Shown: piece by piece, positions 1-7,003 of the stretch
Layout of the letters: each line of letters opens with the position of its first letter
How positions within the stretch are numbered: the stretch's first letter is position 1
Source: JBLNDG01 sp050261415
GTDB lineage: Bacteria > Bacillota > Clostridia > Lutisporales > Lutisporaceae
Direction: 5' to 3'
Assembly (NCBI GenBank): GCA_050261415.1
Contig: JBLNDG010000005.1
Location: 1-8,530 of the forward strand
DNA: 8,530 nt
Translations under genes and position numbers: made by a program
The notes under the pieces: model-generated
Databases searched by the model: none
What the model saw: only the letters and a program-made list of their open reading frames with translations
Told to the model about the DNA's origin: nothing

Positions 1-1066
1 CACTTATCATTCCCGCTGCTGCAACCCCTTGCTTCATCCTGTCTTCAGGAATATATGACATTCCGCTTTTTCTCAAATCCTTTATACTCATGCGACCTAT
101 GTTTTTATCCTTAAGCAATACCTCTCCGTTATAATTCCTTTTTCCGCCCGTAATTATATTAATAAGCTCCCTTTGACCATTACCTTCTACCCCTGCAATA
201 CCAAGTATTTTCCCTTTGTTAACCGTAAACCGGATATTTTTCAATAGCTCCTTACCTTCAATGTTATTACAACTTACATCTCTAACTTTTAATACTGCTT
301 CTCCTGTCTCATTTTTGCTTTTATCATATTTTAAAACAATGTCACGGCCTACCATTAAATTTGATATTTCGCTTTGAGTTATATCAGAAACATTATAAGT
401 GCCGTAAGTTACACCTTTTCTTATAATAGTGACTCTATCGCAAATACTTTTAACCTCTTTGAGCTTATGGGATATGAAGATAATCGTATGTCCATTTTCT
501 TTTAATTTCATAAGCTGCACAAAAAGCTCCTCAGTTTCTTGTGGTGTAAGAACCGCTGTCGGCTCATCAAGAATAAGTATCTCAGCCCCTCTTAATAATG
601 CCTTTAGTATTTCCACCTTTTGCTTCACTCCGACTGAAAGATCCTTGACCTTCATATTTGGATCAACATGAAGGTTGTACTTATTTCCCAATTCTTTTAT
701 CATTTCTATTGCTTTGCTGTAATCTATATTAATTCCTTTTTTAGGTTCCATTCCTAAAATCATATTTTGTGCAATAGTAAAAGAAGGTACTAACATAAAA
801 TGCTGATGTACCATGCCGATTCCCAGATCAATTGCTTTACTGGAGCTTTCTATCTCTACCTTGCTGCCCTTCAGAAAAATATCCCCGGAGGTAGGCTTCT
901 CCATACCAAAAAGAATTTTCATCAAGGTTGACTTGCCTGCTCCGTTTTCTCCCACAATTGCATGGATTTCTCCTTCTTTTAATTGGAAACTGACATTCTT
1001 ATTTGCAATAACACCATTGCTGTATACTTTCATAATGTTTCTTAACTCTAAAACATTGCCACCCAT
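1..1066 (-). CDS. BMP-type sugar/nucleoside ABC transporter, ATP-binding protein (partial, C-terminus off left edge)
   Basis: ATPase that would power uptake of the solute captured by the neighbouring lipoprotein; it acts on the cytoplasmic face of the membrane. The frame is open to the window edge and gives 355 residues of an expected 500 or so. The first nucleotide-binding domain has Walker A GENGAGKST (39-47), the Q-loop in VHQHF (86-90), signature LSVGVKQ (143-149), Walker B ILILDEPT (163-170) and switch His in FISH (197-200). A second domain starts near residue 258 with a degenerate Walker A, GVEGNGQRE (292-300), which lacks the lysine. That is normal for the RbsA/BMP-associated two-domain ATPases. 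The ATG at 1066 has an AGAAAGG ribosome binding site 10 nt upstream (1077-1083). It is the fourth gene of the apparent operon, and permease genes are expected beyond position 1. The exact substrate cannot be read from this protein. Confidence 0.93.
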   Translation of the reverse strand, partial: MGGNVLELRNIMKVYSNGVIANKNVSFQLKEGEIHAIVGENGAGKSTLMKILFGMEKPTSGDIFLKGSKVEIESSSKAIDLGIGMVHQHFMLVPSFTIAQNMILGMEPKKGINIDYSKAIEMIKELGNKYNLHVDPNMKVKDLSVGVKQKVEILKALLRGAEILILDEPTAVLTPQETEELFVQLMKLKENGHTIIFISHKLKEVKSICDRVTIIRKGVTYGTYNVSDITQSEISNLMVGRDIVLKYDKSKNETGEAVLKVRDVSCNNIEGKELLKNIRFTVNKGKILGIAGVEGNGQRELINIITGGKRNYNGEVLLKDKNIGRMSIKDLRKSGMSYIPEDRMKQGVAAAGMIS

Positions 1067-1112
1067 AATATTACTGCCTTTCTATGAGATTATAGTTGTA
1101 AATCCTGTCAAT

Positions 1113-1153
1113 ATATTTTTAGGAGTTTGAATATCACAAACCCCTAAAAATAT
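1113..1153 (-). repeat. Long hairpin (17-bp stem, 7-nt loop) upstream of the ABC ATPase gene
   Basis: The arms 1113-1129 and 1137-1153 are inverted repeats matching at 16 of 17 positions. In the minus-strand RNA the only mismatch becomes a G-U pair, so the stem is continuous. It ends 29 nt before the ribosome binding site of the ATPase gene and is not followed by a U tract, so it is not a classical terminator. A role in mRNA processing, stability or translation control is inferred. Confidence 0.6.
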
Positions 1154-1167
1154 TTTTATTAGTGGAC

Positions 1168-1185
1168 ATTCTACCATAGTAGAAT
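1168..1185 (-). repeat. Short inverted repeat (7-bp stem, 4-nt loop) in the lipoprotein-ATPase gap
   Basis: ATTCTAC (1168-1174) and GTAGAAT (1179-1185) are perfect inverted repeats around a CATA loop. It lies between a GC-rich hairpin and the long hairpin of the same gap. The function is unknown; it could be part of one folded RNA with its neighbours. Confidence 0.4.
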
Positions 1186-1190
1186 CAGTC

Positions 1191-1215
1191 AAAAGAGAGG
1201 AGGCTCGATGCCTCC
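1191..1215 (-). terminator. GC-rich hairpin with short U-rich tail after the lipoprotein gene (possible partial terminator)
   Basis: In minus-strand RNA, GGAGGC and GCCUCC form a 6-bp stem with a 5-nt loop (1199-1215), followed by UCUCUUUU. It lies 20 nt after the lipoprotein stop codon. The short, interrupted U tract suggests a leaky terminator or a 3' stabilising hairpin. Such elements behind binding-protein genes let that protein be made in excess over the ATPase and permease. An alternative stem, GCUCG with CGAGC, uses overlapping bases. Confidence 0.45.
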
Positions 1216-1235
1216 GAGCTTTTGTTCATTTATAT

Positions 1236-2354
1236 TTACGGCTTAACGGATTCTCTCAACTCATTAATCTTCTCTGAAGATTGACCGAATGCCGTTCCTA
1301 CTTTTATTTCACCCTTTATAATCTTTTGTTCTATTTCATTAATCTGATCTTTTATATCCTGCGGCAGTTTTTCATAGAATTCATTTTTTGCCAATCCGAC
1401 ACCATTTTCAGCAACACCCATTTCATTATGTGTTCCATACTTCAGAGTACCATCCTGATGTGCCTTAACAGCGTTAAATATAGCCTGGTCTATTCTCTTA
1501 ACTGCTGAAGAAACGATATGTGATGCCTTTTCAGGATCTGAATCCTTAAACAGCATTGCCTGGTCTGAGTCAACACCTATCGCATACCTGTTTTTATCCT
1601 TTGCAGCATCTATTAATCCCAAGCCGGTTCCGCCTGCAACGTTGAAACTGATATCTGCCCCGGAGTTATATTGAACCAAGCCTAGCTCTTTTCCCTTTGC
1701 AGGGTCACCAAAGTCCCCGGCATATGAAACAATAACTTTTACATCCGGATTTACACTTTTAGCCCCTTCAATATATCCCACAAGGAAATCGTTGATACCG
1801 GGGATATCCATTCCGCCAAGGAATCCTATTACATTTTCCTTATTTGCAAGCTCCATATCTGATTTTGTTACCAAGCCTGCTAAAGCACCGGCCAGATATG
1901 ATACCTGGTTTGTGCTGTAAAACATAGAATATACATTTGCAGGTGTTTCTTCTACTGATGTATCAAAGTTGATATACCTCTTATCCGGATACTTTTCTGC
2001 CATGGTATTCATCAATTCCGTAGTTTCGTTACCAGAAATGATTATATCCCAATCTCCTTCGGAAGCATCAATAAAAGTCGGTTCCCATTTAGTTGAATCA
2101 GTTCCCATTTCAATAACTTTTGTTTCCGCTCCAAGCTCTTTCTTTACAAGCTCCAAGCCTGCATTTGCTGCGTCAAAGAAGGACTTATCCCCCAAGTTTC
2201 CAGGAATTAAAAGTACTACTTTCAGCTTATCCGCAGCAGGAGCACCCTGAGCCTGTGAAGCTTCTGCCGCAGGAGCCTTTGCACCGCCTGAGCAGCCCGT
2301 TAATGCAATAGCTGCAATTAGTACCATGCACAAAACAAGAGCAAGTTTTTTCAT
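1236..2354 (-). CDS. BMP family (PnrA/Med-type) solute-binding lipoprotein
   Basis: Extracytoplasmic receptor of the ABC importer, anchored to the outer face of the membrane by a lipid on its N-terminal cysteine. The 372-residue product has a type II signal peptide: MKK start, hydrophobic core, and lipobox LTGC with the lipidated Cys at 21. An alanine-rich linker follows. Family features are visible in order: an N-terminal lobe with LIPGNLGDKSFFDAA, then STNQVSYLAGALAG, IGFLGGMDIPGINDF, the stretch GADISFNVAGGTGLG and the C-terminal YAIGVDSDQ, all typical of BMP/PnrA proteins, many of which bind nucleosides. The ATG at 2354 has GGGGAGG 8 nt upstream. The gene starts 23 nt after the ribokinase stop, so co-transcription is likely. 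The substrate is inferred to be a nucleoside or ribose-like compound because of the adjacent ribokinase; the ligand itself cannot be read from the sequence. Confidence 0.93.
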   Translation of the reverse strand: MKKLALVLCMVLIAAIALTGCSGGAKAPAAEASQAQGAPAADKLKVVLLIPGNLGDKSFFDAANAGLELVKKELGAETKVIEMGTDSTKWEPTFIDASEGDWDIIISGNETTELMNTMAEKYPDKRYINFDTSVEETPANVYSMFYSTNQVSYLAGALAGLVTKSDMELANKENVIGFLGGMDIPGINDFLVGYIEGAKSVNPDVKVIVSYAGDFGDPAKGKELGLVQYNSGADISFNVAGGTGLGLIDAAKDKNRYAIGVDSDQAMLFKDSDPEKASHIVSSAVKRIDQAIFNAVKAHQDGTLKYGTHNEMGVAENGVGLAKNEFYEKLPQDIKDQINEIEQKIIKGEIKVGTAFGQSSEKINELRESVKP

Positions 2355-2377
2355 TTAGTATTCCTCCCCAAAATTTA

Positions 2378-3283
2378 TTAATTGTTAATATTATCAACAT
2401 CCTGCCTGCTAGGCATGGATGATTGAGCCCCTTTTTTAGTAACACTGAAGGAAGACGCTTTTACAGCAGTTTTTATAGCAGCTTCCATGCTTTTATTGTT
2501 TGCAAGCTCTGCAGCCAACACACCATTAAAGCAATCCCCTGCACCTGTTGTATCGACTGCGTTTACTGAAAACGCCGGAAATTTTATATGTCCCGCTTTA
2601 TTCACAAGTAGTGCACCGTCTTCACCTAAGGTGCATATAACATTCGCCACACCTTGGTCAATGAGCTTTTGTGCCTTTTCCAGCCGGCCACTTCCCTCCA
2701 TACAGTTTACAAGTATATCCAGTTCGCTTTCATTTGGAGTTATAATATCTGCTTTGCTCAATATATCCCAGTCCAATTTTACTGCTGGAGCAGGATTAAG
2801 TATTACTTTGCATCCATTTTCTTTTGCTTTATTAATGGCATATGCTACTGTTTCTATTGGTATTTCAAGCTGCAAAAGAACAACATCAGCCTCCTTGAAT
2901 AGTACTTCATTAGCCTCAATATCTTCTTTGCCCAAAGCCCTATTTGCTCCGGAGATTACAACAATAGAATTTTCTCCTTTTAGGTCAACAGTTATCCAAG
3001 CTGTTCCCGTCTTTTCATTTTCTCGAAGCTTAACTCCTGTTACATCAACACCTTTGCTCTTCATTCTCCTTAAAAGAGCTTTTCCATCCTCATCATTCCC
3101 TACAGCTCCTATAATTGAAGTCGATGCTCCAAATTTGCAGCTGGCTACTGCTTGGTTGGCCCCTTTACCGCCATCGTATTTTTCCATGTTGGAAGCCAGT
3201 ACGGTCTCTCCCTTTTTAGGAATTGTATCCACAACTGCAACCATATCAATATTCAGACTTCCAATCACAAGCACCTTATTCAT
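2378..3283 (-). CDS. rbsK: Ribokinase (PfkB family)
   Basis: Cytoplasmic kinase that phosphorylates ribose (ATP + D-ribose to ribose 5-phosphate), feeding the pentose phosphate and nucleotide pools. The 301 residues match the family length. Visible motifs are the N-terminal GSLNIDMV, substrate-binding GGKGANQA (38-45), NPAPA (163-167), TPNESE (182-187) and the PfkB signature DTTGAGDCFNG (244-254), with the catalytic base Asp250. Its ATG overlaps the TGA of the repressor gene by 4 nt (ATGA) and has an AGGAG site 6 nt upstream, so the two genes are likely translationally coupled. Pairing with a BMP-type receptor rather than an RbsB-type one suggests the sugar may enter as part of a nucleoside. 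Another PfkB sugar kinase specificity is possible but less likely given the motif match to ribokinase. Confidence 0.92.
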   Translation of the reverse strand: MNKVLVIGSLNIDMVAVVDTIPKKGETVLASNMEKYDGGKGANQAVASCKFGASTSIIGAVGNDEDGKALLRRMKSKGVDVTGVKLRENEKTGTAWITVDLKGENSIVVISGANRALGKEDIEANEVLFKEADVVLLQLEIPIETVAYAINKAKENGCKVILNPAPAVKLDWDILSKADIITPNESELDILVNCMEGSGRLEKAQKLIDQGVANVICTLGEDGALLVNKAGHIKFPAFSVNAVDTTGAGDCFNGVLAAELANNKSMEAAIKTAVKASSFSVTKKGAQSSMPSRQDVDNINN

Positions 3284-4293
3284 TCGCTTCTCCTCTTACA
3301 TGTTGATTCTCTGACTTTAAGCTCCAGCTTAATTCCTACTTTTTTACTTGAAACCTTTTTACATTCAAGTAAATTAATAAGCATTTCGACAGCCTGATAT
3401 CCGATTTCATAGCTGGGCTGCCTTACCGTAGTCAGTGCGGGAGTCACCAGGGATGAAATATAAATGTCGTCGAACCCTACTATGCTTATATCTCCCGGTA
3501 TGCTGATATTTTTTTCTTTTAAAGCATTCATTGCTCCTATTGCTATAAGATCATTGCCGCAGAATAAAGCTGTCACAGCCTTATCCAATTCCATATTCTT
3601 AATACTTTGGTATCCGAACTCGCTGCTGTAATTTCCATATACAACCAGCTTCTCATTATAGTCTAAATTATTATCGGCGAGTGCCCTTTTATACCCTTCA
3701 AGCCTATCTTTAGAAAGCTTCACATTAAGCTGTCCCGATAAAAACATGATGTTCTTATGTCCTAATTGTATTAAGTGGTTTACAGCATCATAGGCTCCGG
3801 AAAAGTTATCCACTTCAATGCTGCCTTCAATGCCTTTAAAGTAAACATTTCTGTCTAAAGATACTATGGGAACTTTAATATTTATGTTTTCTTCGAGGGC
3901 TTGATCCCTTATCACAGCTCCTGCCAATGCAATTCCATCTACTTGTTTCTCTATTAAATTATTAATGTATTTGATTTCTTTTTTTAAATCATCATCGGTA
4001 TTGCAAAAAAGTAAGCTGTAACCCCTTTCATTAGTAACATCTTCTGCACCCCGTGCCAGATCTGTAAAAAAGGGATTTCTTACATCCGGAATCACCAGAC
4101 CTATGGTTTTTGTCTTTTTGGTGATCATACTGCGAGCAACAGTATTGGGTAAATAGCTTTGCTCTTCTATGATTTTTTTTACTCTTTCTATTGTTGATTT
4201 TCCAATATCATTATCCTTACTGTTGATGATCTTTGATACAGTTGTTGTAGAAACACCGGCAAGTCTCGCTATATCCTTTATGGTAACTGACAC
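3280..4293 (-). CDS. LacI family transcriptional repressor
   Basis: DNA-binding repressor, probably controlling its own operon. The N-terminus VTIKDIARLAGVSTTTVSKI is the LacI helix-turn-helix. It is followed by the hinge-helix region (NTVARSMITKKTKTIG) and a periplasmic-binding-protein-like effector domain starting at LVIPDVRNPFF and ending near VRQPSYEIGYQAVEML. A GTG at 4302 is in frame, but it would begin 1 nt after the GGGGG run. The GTG at 4293 sits 10 nt after that run and gives the usual MSVTIKDIA start, so it is preferred (337 residues). A consensus-like promoter and an AAAACGTTTT palindrome lie directly upstream, as expected for autoregulation. It is the first gene of the sugar or nucleoside uptake operon. 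The effector is inferred to be ribose or a related compound. Confidence 0.92.
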   Translation of the reverse strand: MSVTIKDIARLAGVSTTTVSKIINSKDNDIGKSTIERVKKIIEEQSYLPNTVARSMITKKTKTIGLVIPDVRNPFFTDLARGAEDVTNERGYSLLFCNTDDDLKKEIKYINNLIEKQVDGIALAGAVIRDQALEENINIKVPIVSLDRNVYFKGIEGSIEVDNFSGAYDAVNHLIQLGHKNIMFLSGQLNVKLSKDRLEGYKRALADNNLDYNEKLVVYGNYSSEFGYQSIKNMELDKAVTALFCGNDLIAIGAMNALKEKNISIPGDISIVGFDDIYISSLVTPALTTVRQPSYEIGYQAVEMLINLLECKKVSSKKVGIKLELKVRESTCKRRSE

Positions 4294-4303
4294 AAGATTC
4301 ACA

Positions 4304-4308
4304 CCCCC
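4304..4308 (-). promoter_or_regulatory. Ribosome binding site deciding the repressor start
   Basis: A GGGGGT run lies 10 nt before the GTG at 4293 but only 1 nt before the alternative GTG at 4302. The spacing favours the downstream start. Confidence 0.5.
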
Positions 4309-4314
4309 AGTATA

Positions 4315-4328
4315 CTAAAACGTTTTCG
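4315..4328. promoter_or_regulatory. LacI-type operator (AAAACGTTTT palindrome)
   Basis: A perfect 10-bp palindrome, AAAACGTTTT (4317-4326), has the central CG typical of LacI/GalR operators, and C4315/G4328 extend the symmetry. It lies just downstream of the predicted transcription start and before the repressor ribosome binding site. Bound repressor would block elongation or initiation of the whole operon. A CcpA cre site looks similar and remains an alternative. Confidence 0.6.
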
Positions 4329-4344
4329 TTGGCTATTTAAGACA

Positions 4345-4374
4345 ATTCTACACCTATTCGACATTTGTTGTCAA
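4345..4374 (-). promoter_or_regulatory. SigA-type promoter of the lacI-rbsK-BMP-ABC operon
   Basis: The -35 box TTGACA (4374-4369) is a perfect match. The spacer is 18 nt and the -10 box is TAGAAT (4350-4345, 5 of 6). Transcription would begin near 4338, placing the CG palindrome at about +10 to +24. Confidence 0.7.
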
Positions 4375-4463
4375 TTAGTATTTATTTGACACTTTTTTAT
4401 TTGCAATTTCCTTTATTCCGGTTTTTTCACTGTCTTTTATCAACCGGTTATTCCCTTATATAA

Positions 4464-4489
4464 AAAGGAGCAGCTTAAACTGCTCCTTT
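4464..4489 (-). terminator. Intrinsic terminator of the interrupted ATPase gene
   Basis: AAAGGAGCAG (4464-4473) and CTGCTCCTTT (4480-4489) form a perfect 10-bp stem with a 6-nt loop, followed on the minus strand by a U-rich tail (a run of five U, then AUAU). It begins 3 nt after the stop codon at 4493. It separates the ATPase fragment from the transport operon, which has its own promoter. Confidence 0.85.
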
Positions 4490-4492
4490 AAA

Positions 4493-5311
4493 CTACCTGC
4501 TGTCTGCCAGCCCCTTAATCCTGTCCACAATTCTTTTTCTGCATTCGGTTATAGCATCAAAGTTCATGCTTGCTATATAGCTCTTCTCCATTTCGTCATG
4601 TTCCTTCTTTGCCATTTGTATTCTCTTTACTGCTTCAGCCAACATATCATCCTGCATCTTTTTGTCATTAGCCAGCATTCCCGTCTTGCTTTCAAGCTTA
4701 TCTGCATTCATATTGCCATTGAGGTCTATTATTTTGTAAGCTTTATGTTCCAGCTTAGGGTTTACTGTAACTGCAACCTTCAAGCTGTCTACCACCAGTG
4801 TCTGGAGTCTTTCCGGATTAAGCGGCTGATGATACAGTTCCACATCATAACCCTTCAAGTTATATTCGCCTGCCAGGTATGAAAGCAGTTCGGTACTCCC
4901 TGTTCCCGGAGCTCCATTTAAATAATAGCATGCATAATTGCCATCTATTATGGTTTCAATATAATCCACAAGCCCGTCAGGAGTGATAGCGCTGTCGAAA
5001 AGATGTCTGGTTTTGCCTACTTTGTCAAGTATCTCAATGCCATCCACAAGTTCATTTTTGGTTGATATAAGCATTCTGTTAAGTTTAGCGGCATCAACCG
5101 CCCCGCTTACTATGTTTTCAATATCATCCTGCATTTCTTTTGCTGATGCAAGATACCTGTATGCACTGTTAAACAGCCCTTTTATCTCCTTGTTGAAGTT
5201 AACGATTGACTCCCTGTCCTTTACCAGTCCCTCTTCGTTCCAATACTCTCCGAGATTGATTATCTCATCCACTGCACCTGGGTTCTTGGGGTCCACTACG
5301 TGAAGGGCAGT
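4493..5311 (-). pseudogene. 3' part of a PRK06851-like P-loop ATPase gene, interrupted by the mobile element
   Basis: The readable frame resembles, from family memory, the C-terminal three quarters of the PRK06851-like tandem P-loop proteins of Clostridia (usually about 360-370 residues, function unknown). Recognisable stretches are HVVDPKNPGAVDEIINLGEYW at the start and YLNGAPGTGSTELLSYLAGE in the middle. The latter is a Walker A-like loop in which the lysine is replaced (GAPGTGST). A helical, charged C-terminus follows. The N-terminal 90-100 residues, which carry the first Walker A, are absent. The first possible start, GTG at 5296, has no ribosome binding site and falls within family-like sequence (TALHVVDPKNPG). 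The frame meets a TAG at 5321-5323. The loss coincides with the end of the serine recombinase gene, so the gene was most likely split by integration, and its 5' part should lie at the other end of the element. Residues that remain look undamaged, with no internal stops over 267 codons. Confidence 0.75.
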
Positions 5312-5337
5312 TACTATCCACTAACACACAAAAGCGC
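5297..5337. other. Predicted element-chromosome junction (attL/attR-type hybrid site)
   Basis: This 41-nt stretch separates the recombinase stop codon from the point where ATPase-family sequence clearly resumes. The family-like reading fades near 5311-5317 (ACT GCC CTT CAC GTA), where one extra base and a stop break the frame. Large serine recombinases recombine short att sites adjacent to their own gene, so the crossover probably lies here. A 7-bp direct repeat, TCCACTA, occurs at 5292-5298 and 5317-5323. The exact core cannot be fixed without the other end. Confidence 0.55.
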
Positions 5338-6870
5338 TTATATATCTATGTCCTGTATTACTGTTGGCACCTTTGCCTTAATACGTATAGTATCCTTGGT
5401 AACTATAACTTCAGATACCAGCATTCGTACAATTTCCTGCCTATCCTCGAATTTTAAATTTTCAATACTTCCTATAATTCTGTTTGCAACCTGGCTAATA
5501 TGATTTATTTCTTCTTGCTGGGCCTTATAAAGCATTATATCATTTAAGATTAAGTTTTCGGACTCTGTTAGCGCATGCAGTTTATTTTTTATTTCCTTTA
5601 GCCGCTTTTCCATATCAAATTCGCTTATTAAGTCCTTCTGATACATTGTAGCAACCCTATCCTTTTCCTTATGTAATCTCTCAGCCTCCTTCCTAAACTC
5701 TTCAATTTTGCGCTCTTTTTGTTCCAGATCATCGGGTATTCCATTGCGAATTTCATTTTCCAATTCTTTCGGATTTCTTAGCCACCTCAATATCCTTTCC
5801 CATATTATCTTCTCAAGCTGATCAGCATTGATAAACCCAAGTGTACATTTTTCACTTCCAATTTCACCTGGCGATCTGCCACTGCACACATAATAACGGT
5901 ACTTTCTATTTCTGCCACCGGCCAAATTTCCATGGACAGTACGGCCACAAATTCCACATCGGACAAGTGCGCTTAGAAGATAATCAGCTTTACTACGATT
6001 ACCCCATAGTCGCCTTGCATTTGCCATTATTTGCTGTACTTCATTCCATACTTGTTCATCGACTATAGGAGGTACTGCTACAGGTACCCATTCATCCCGC
6101 GGCCTCTCTTTGCGGCTAATTCTTTCTTCCGGCGGTTTATATTTATTTAGTTTTACATCCCTTGAATCGTATCGCCTAATATATAAAGTACCTTTATATG
6201 CAGTATTAACGAGAATTCGTTTTACAGTTGCTTTTTGCCAAAGTTTATTCTTTTTTGTTGGTATACACAAATCATTCAGTTTTACCGCGATGGAGTATGG
6301 TCCATTTCCAGCCAAAGCTAACTGGTACATCATACGTACTACTTCTGCTTCTTTATCATTAATAATAAGTATATCATTTTCCTTGTCATAGTCATATCCA
6401 TATAGCCCCGGACTATGAGTGAGCTTTCCTTTATTGGCTTTTGTCCGTTTCCCCAGTTCGCTTCTAAACCTAAACCTTGCTCTTTCATACTCATCTACTG
6501 CTGACATAATTGTAAGCTGAAATCTTCCCTCAGGGCTATCTTCATATGTGTTCTTAATAAAAACAAGTTGAACATTTAGTCTCTTCATTTCATCTAAGAT
6601 AATTAACTGATGTGATACATTCCTGGATAACCTGCTTGAATCAAGACATATAAAGTACTTTATATCGCCGGCTGCCATCCTGTTGAAAGCAGATATTAGG
6701 CCCGGTCTTTCAAGAATTGATCCACTTACTCCTTCATCACAAAATTCAATTATTTCATGGCAACCTAACTCATAAGCTTTTTTAGTACATTCTTCCCTCT
6801 GTGCTTGTATTGAAAAGCCCTTCTCTGCTTGTTCTTCTGTTGATACTCTTGGATAAATTATTGCTTTCAT
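5338..6870 (-). CDS. Large serine recombinase (site-specific integrase)
   Basis: Integrase that would insert and excise the element by serine-mediated strand exchange between att sites. The 510-residue product starts at ATG 6870 (GAGG 9 nt upstream, giving the typical MKAIIYPRVSTEEQ start). An in-frame GTG at 6885 is less likely. The N-terminal resolvase domain has Arg8 and catalytic Ser10 in YPRVST, then SRLSR (79-83) and ERARFRFRSELGKRTKANKG at the end of helix E. The recombinase domain follows (SPGLYGYDYD, about 153-162, to residue 290). A zinc ribbon uses C305, C308, C329 and C342. A coiled coil spans about 382-455, ending in a beta-rich tail. All parts of a functional enzyme are present. 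Its 3' end abuts the broken ATPase gene, the usual position of an integrase next to its att site. Its start overlaps the small upstream ORF, so translational coupling is likely. Confidence 0.95.
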   Translation of the reverse strand: MKAIIYPRVSTEEQAEKGFSIQAQREECTKKAYELGCHEIIEFCDEGVSGSILERPGLISAFNRMAAGDIKYFICLDSSRLSRNVSHQLIILDEMKRLNVQLVFIKNTYEDSPEGRFQLTIMSAVDEYERARFRFRSELGKRTKANKGKLTHSPGLYGYDYDKENDILIINDKEAEVVRMMYQLALAGNGPYSIAVKLNDLCIPTKKNKLWQKATVKRILVNTAYKGTLYIRRYDSRDVKLNKYKPPEERISRKERPRDEWVPVAVPPIVDEQVWNEVQQIMANARRLWGNRSKADYLLSALVRCGICGRTVHGNLAGGRNRKYRYYVCSGRSPGEIGSEKCTLGFINADQLEKIIWERILRWLRNPKELENEIRNGIPDDLEQKERKIEEFRKEAERLHKEKDRVATMYQKDLISEFDMEKRLKEIKNKLHALTESENLILNDIMLYKAQQEEINHISQVANRIIGSIENLKFEDRQEIVRMLVSEVIVTKDTIRIKAKVPTVIQDIDI

Positions 6871-6985
6871 TTGCTTTATCCTCACCTATACACTTTGATA
6901 TTACCAGTCTTAGTGTTTTTTTGTAAGTATCTTTCCTCTCTTGCTCAGTACCTGTTGGCTCAATAACTACATTGAAGCTTTGCAT
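6782..6985 (-). CDS. Small protein of unknown function overlapping the recombinase start
   Basis: A 67-residue ORF beginning MQSFNVVIEPTGTEQERKDTYKKTL and continuing through a charged, Ser/Asn-rich tail. I do not recognise a family. The start at ATG 6985 is supported by a near-perfect ribosome binding site, AAAGGAGGT, 6 nt upstream (6992-7000); an in-frame ATG at 7009 lacks one. Its last 29 codons overlap the recombinase gene in another frame, so the two are probably co-translated and its 3' part is constrained by the integrase sequence. The position and size would suit a regulator or directionality factor of the recombinase, but nothing in the sequence proves this. The C-terminal part may be a passive read-through of the integrase region. 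Confidence 0.6.
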   Translation of the reverse strand: MQSFNVVIEPTGTEQERKDTYKKTLRLVISKCIGEDKANESNNLSKSINRRTSREGLFNTSTEGRMY

Positions 6986-7003
6986 AATGATACCTCCTTT
7001 ACT

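Noticed and set aside
1089..1111. TTGACA (1111-1106) and TATAAT (1094-1089), both perfect consensus boxes, before the ABC ATPase gene
   Set aside because: The spacer is only 11 nt, far from the 16-18 needed, and a start 7 nt after TATAAT would fall inside the ribosome binding site of the ATPase gene.
813..1130. Plus-strand open frame opposite the ABC ATPase (105 codons)
   Set aside because: It is a shadow of the ATPase coding sequence, whose Walker motifs prove the minus-strand frame.
2227..2445. 72-codon minus-strand frame overlapping the ribokinase end and lipoprotein start
   Set aside because: It is an out-of-frame reading of both genes; the lipoprotein signal peptide and ribosome binding site define the real frame.
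2487..3314. Long plus-strand open frame opposite the ribokinase gene (275 codons)
   Set aside because: It is the antisense shadow of rbsK: low-complexity Ser/Pro/Phe-rich product, no ribosome binding site or family resemblance.
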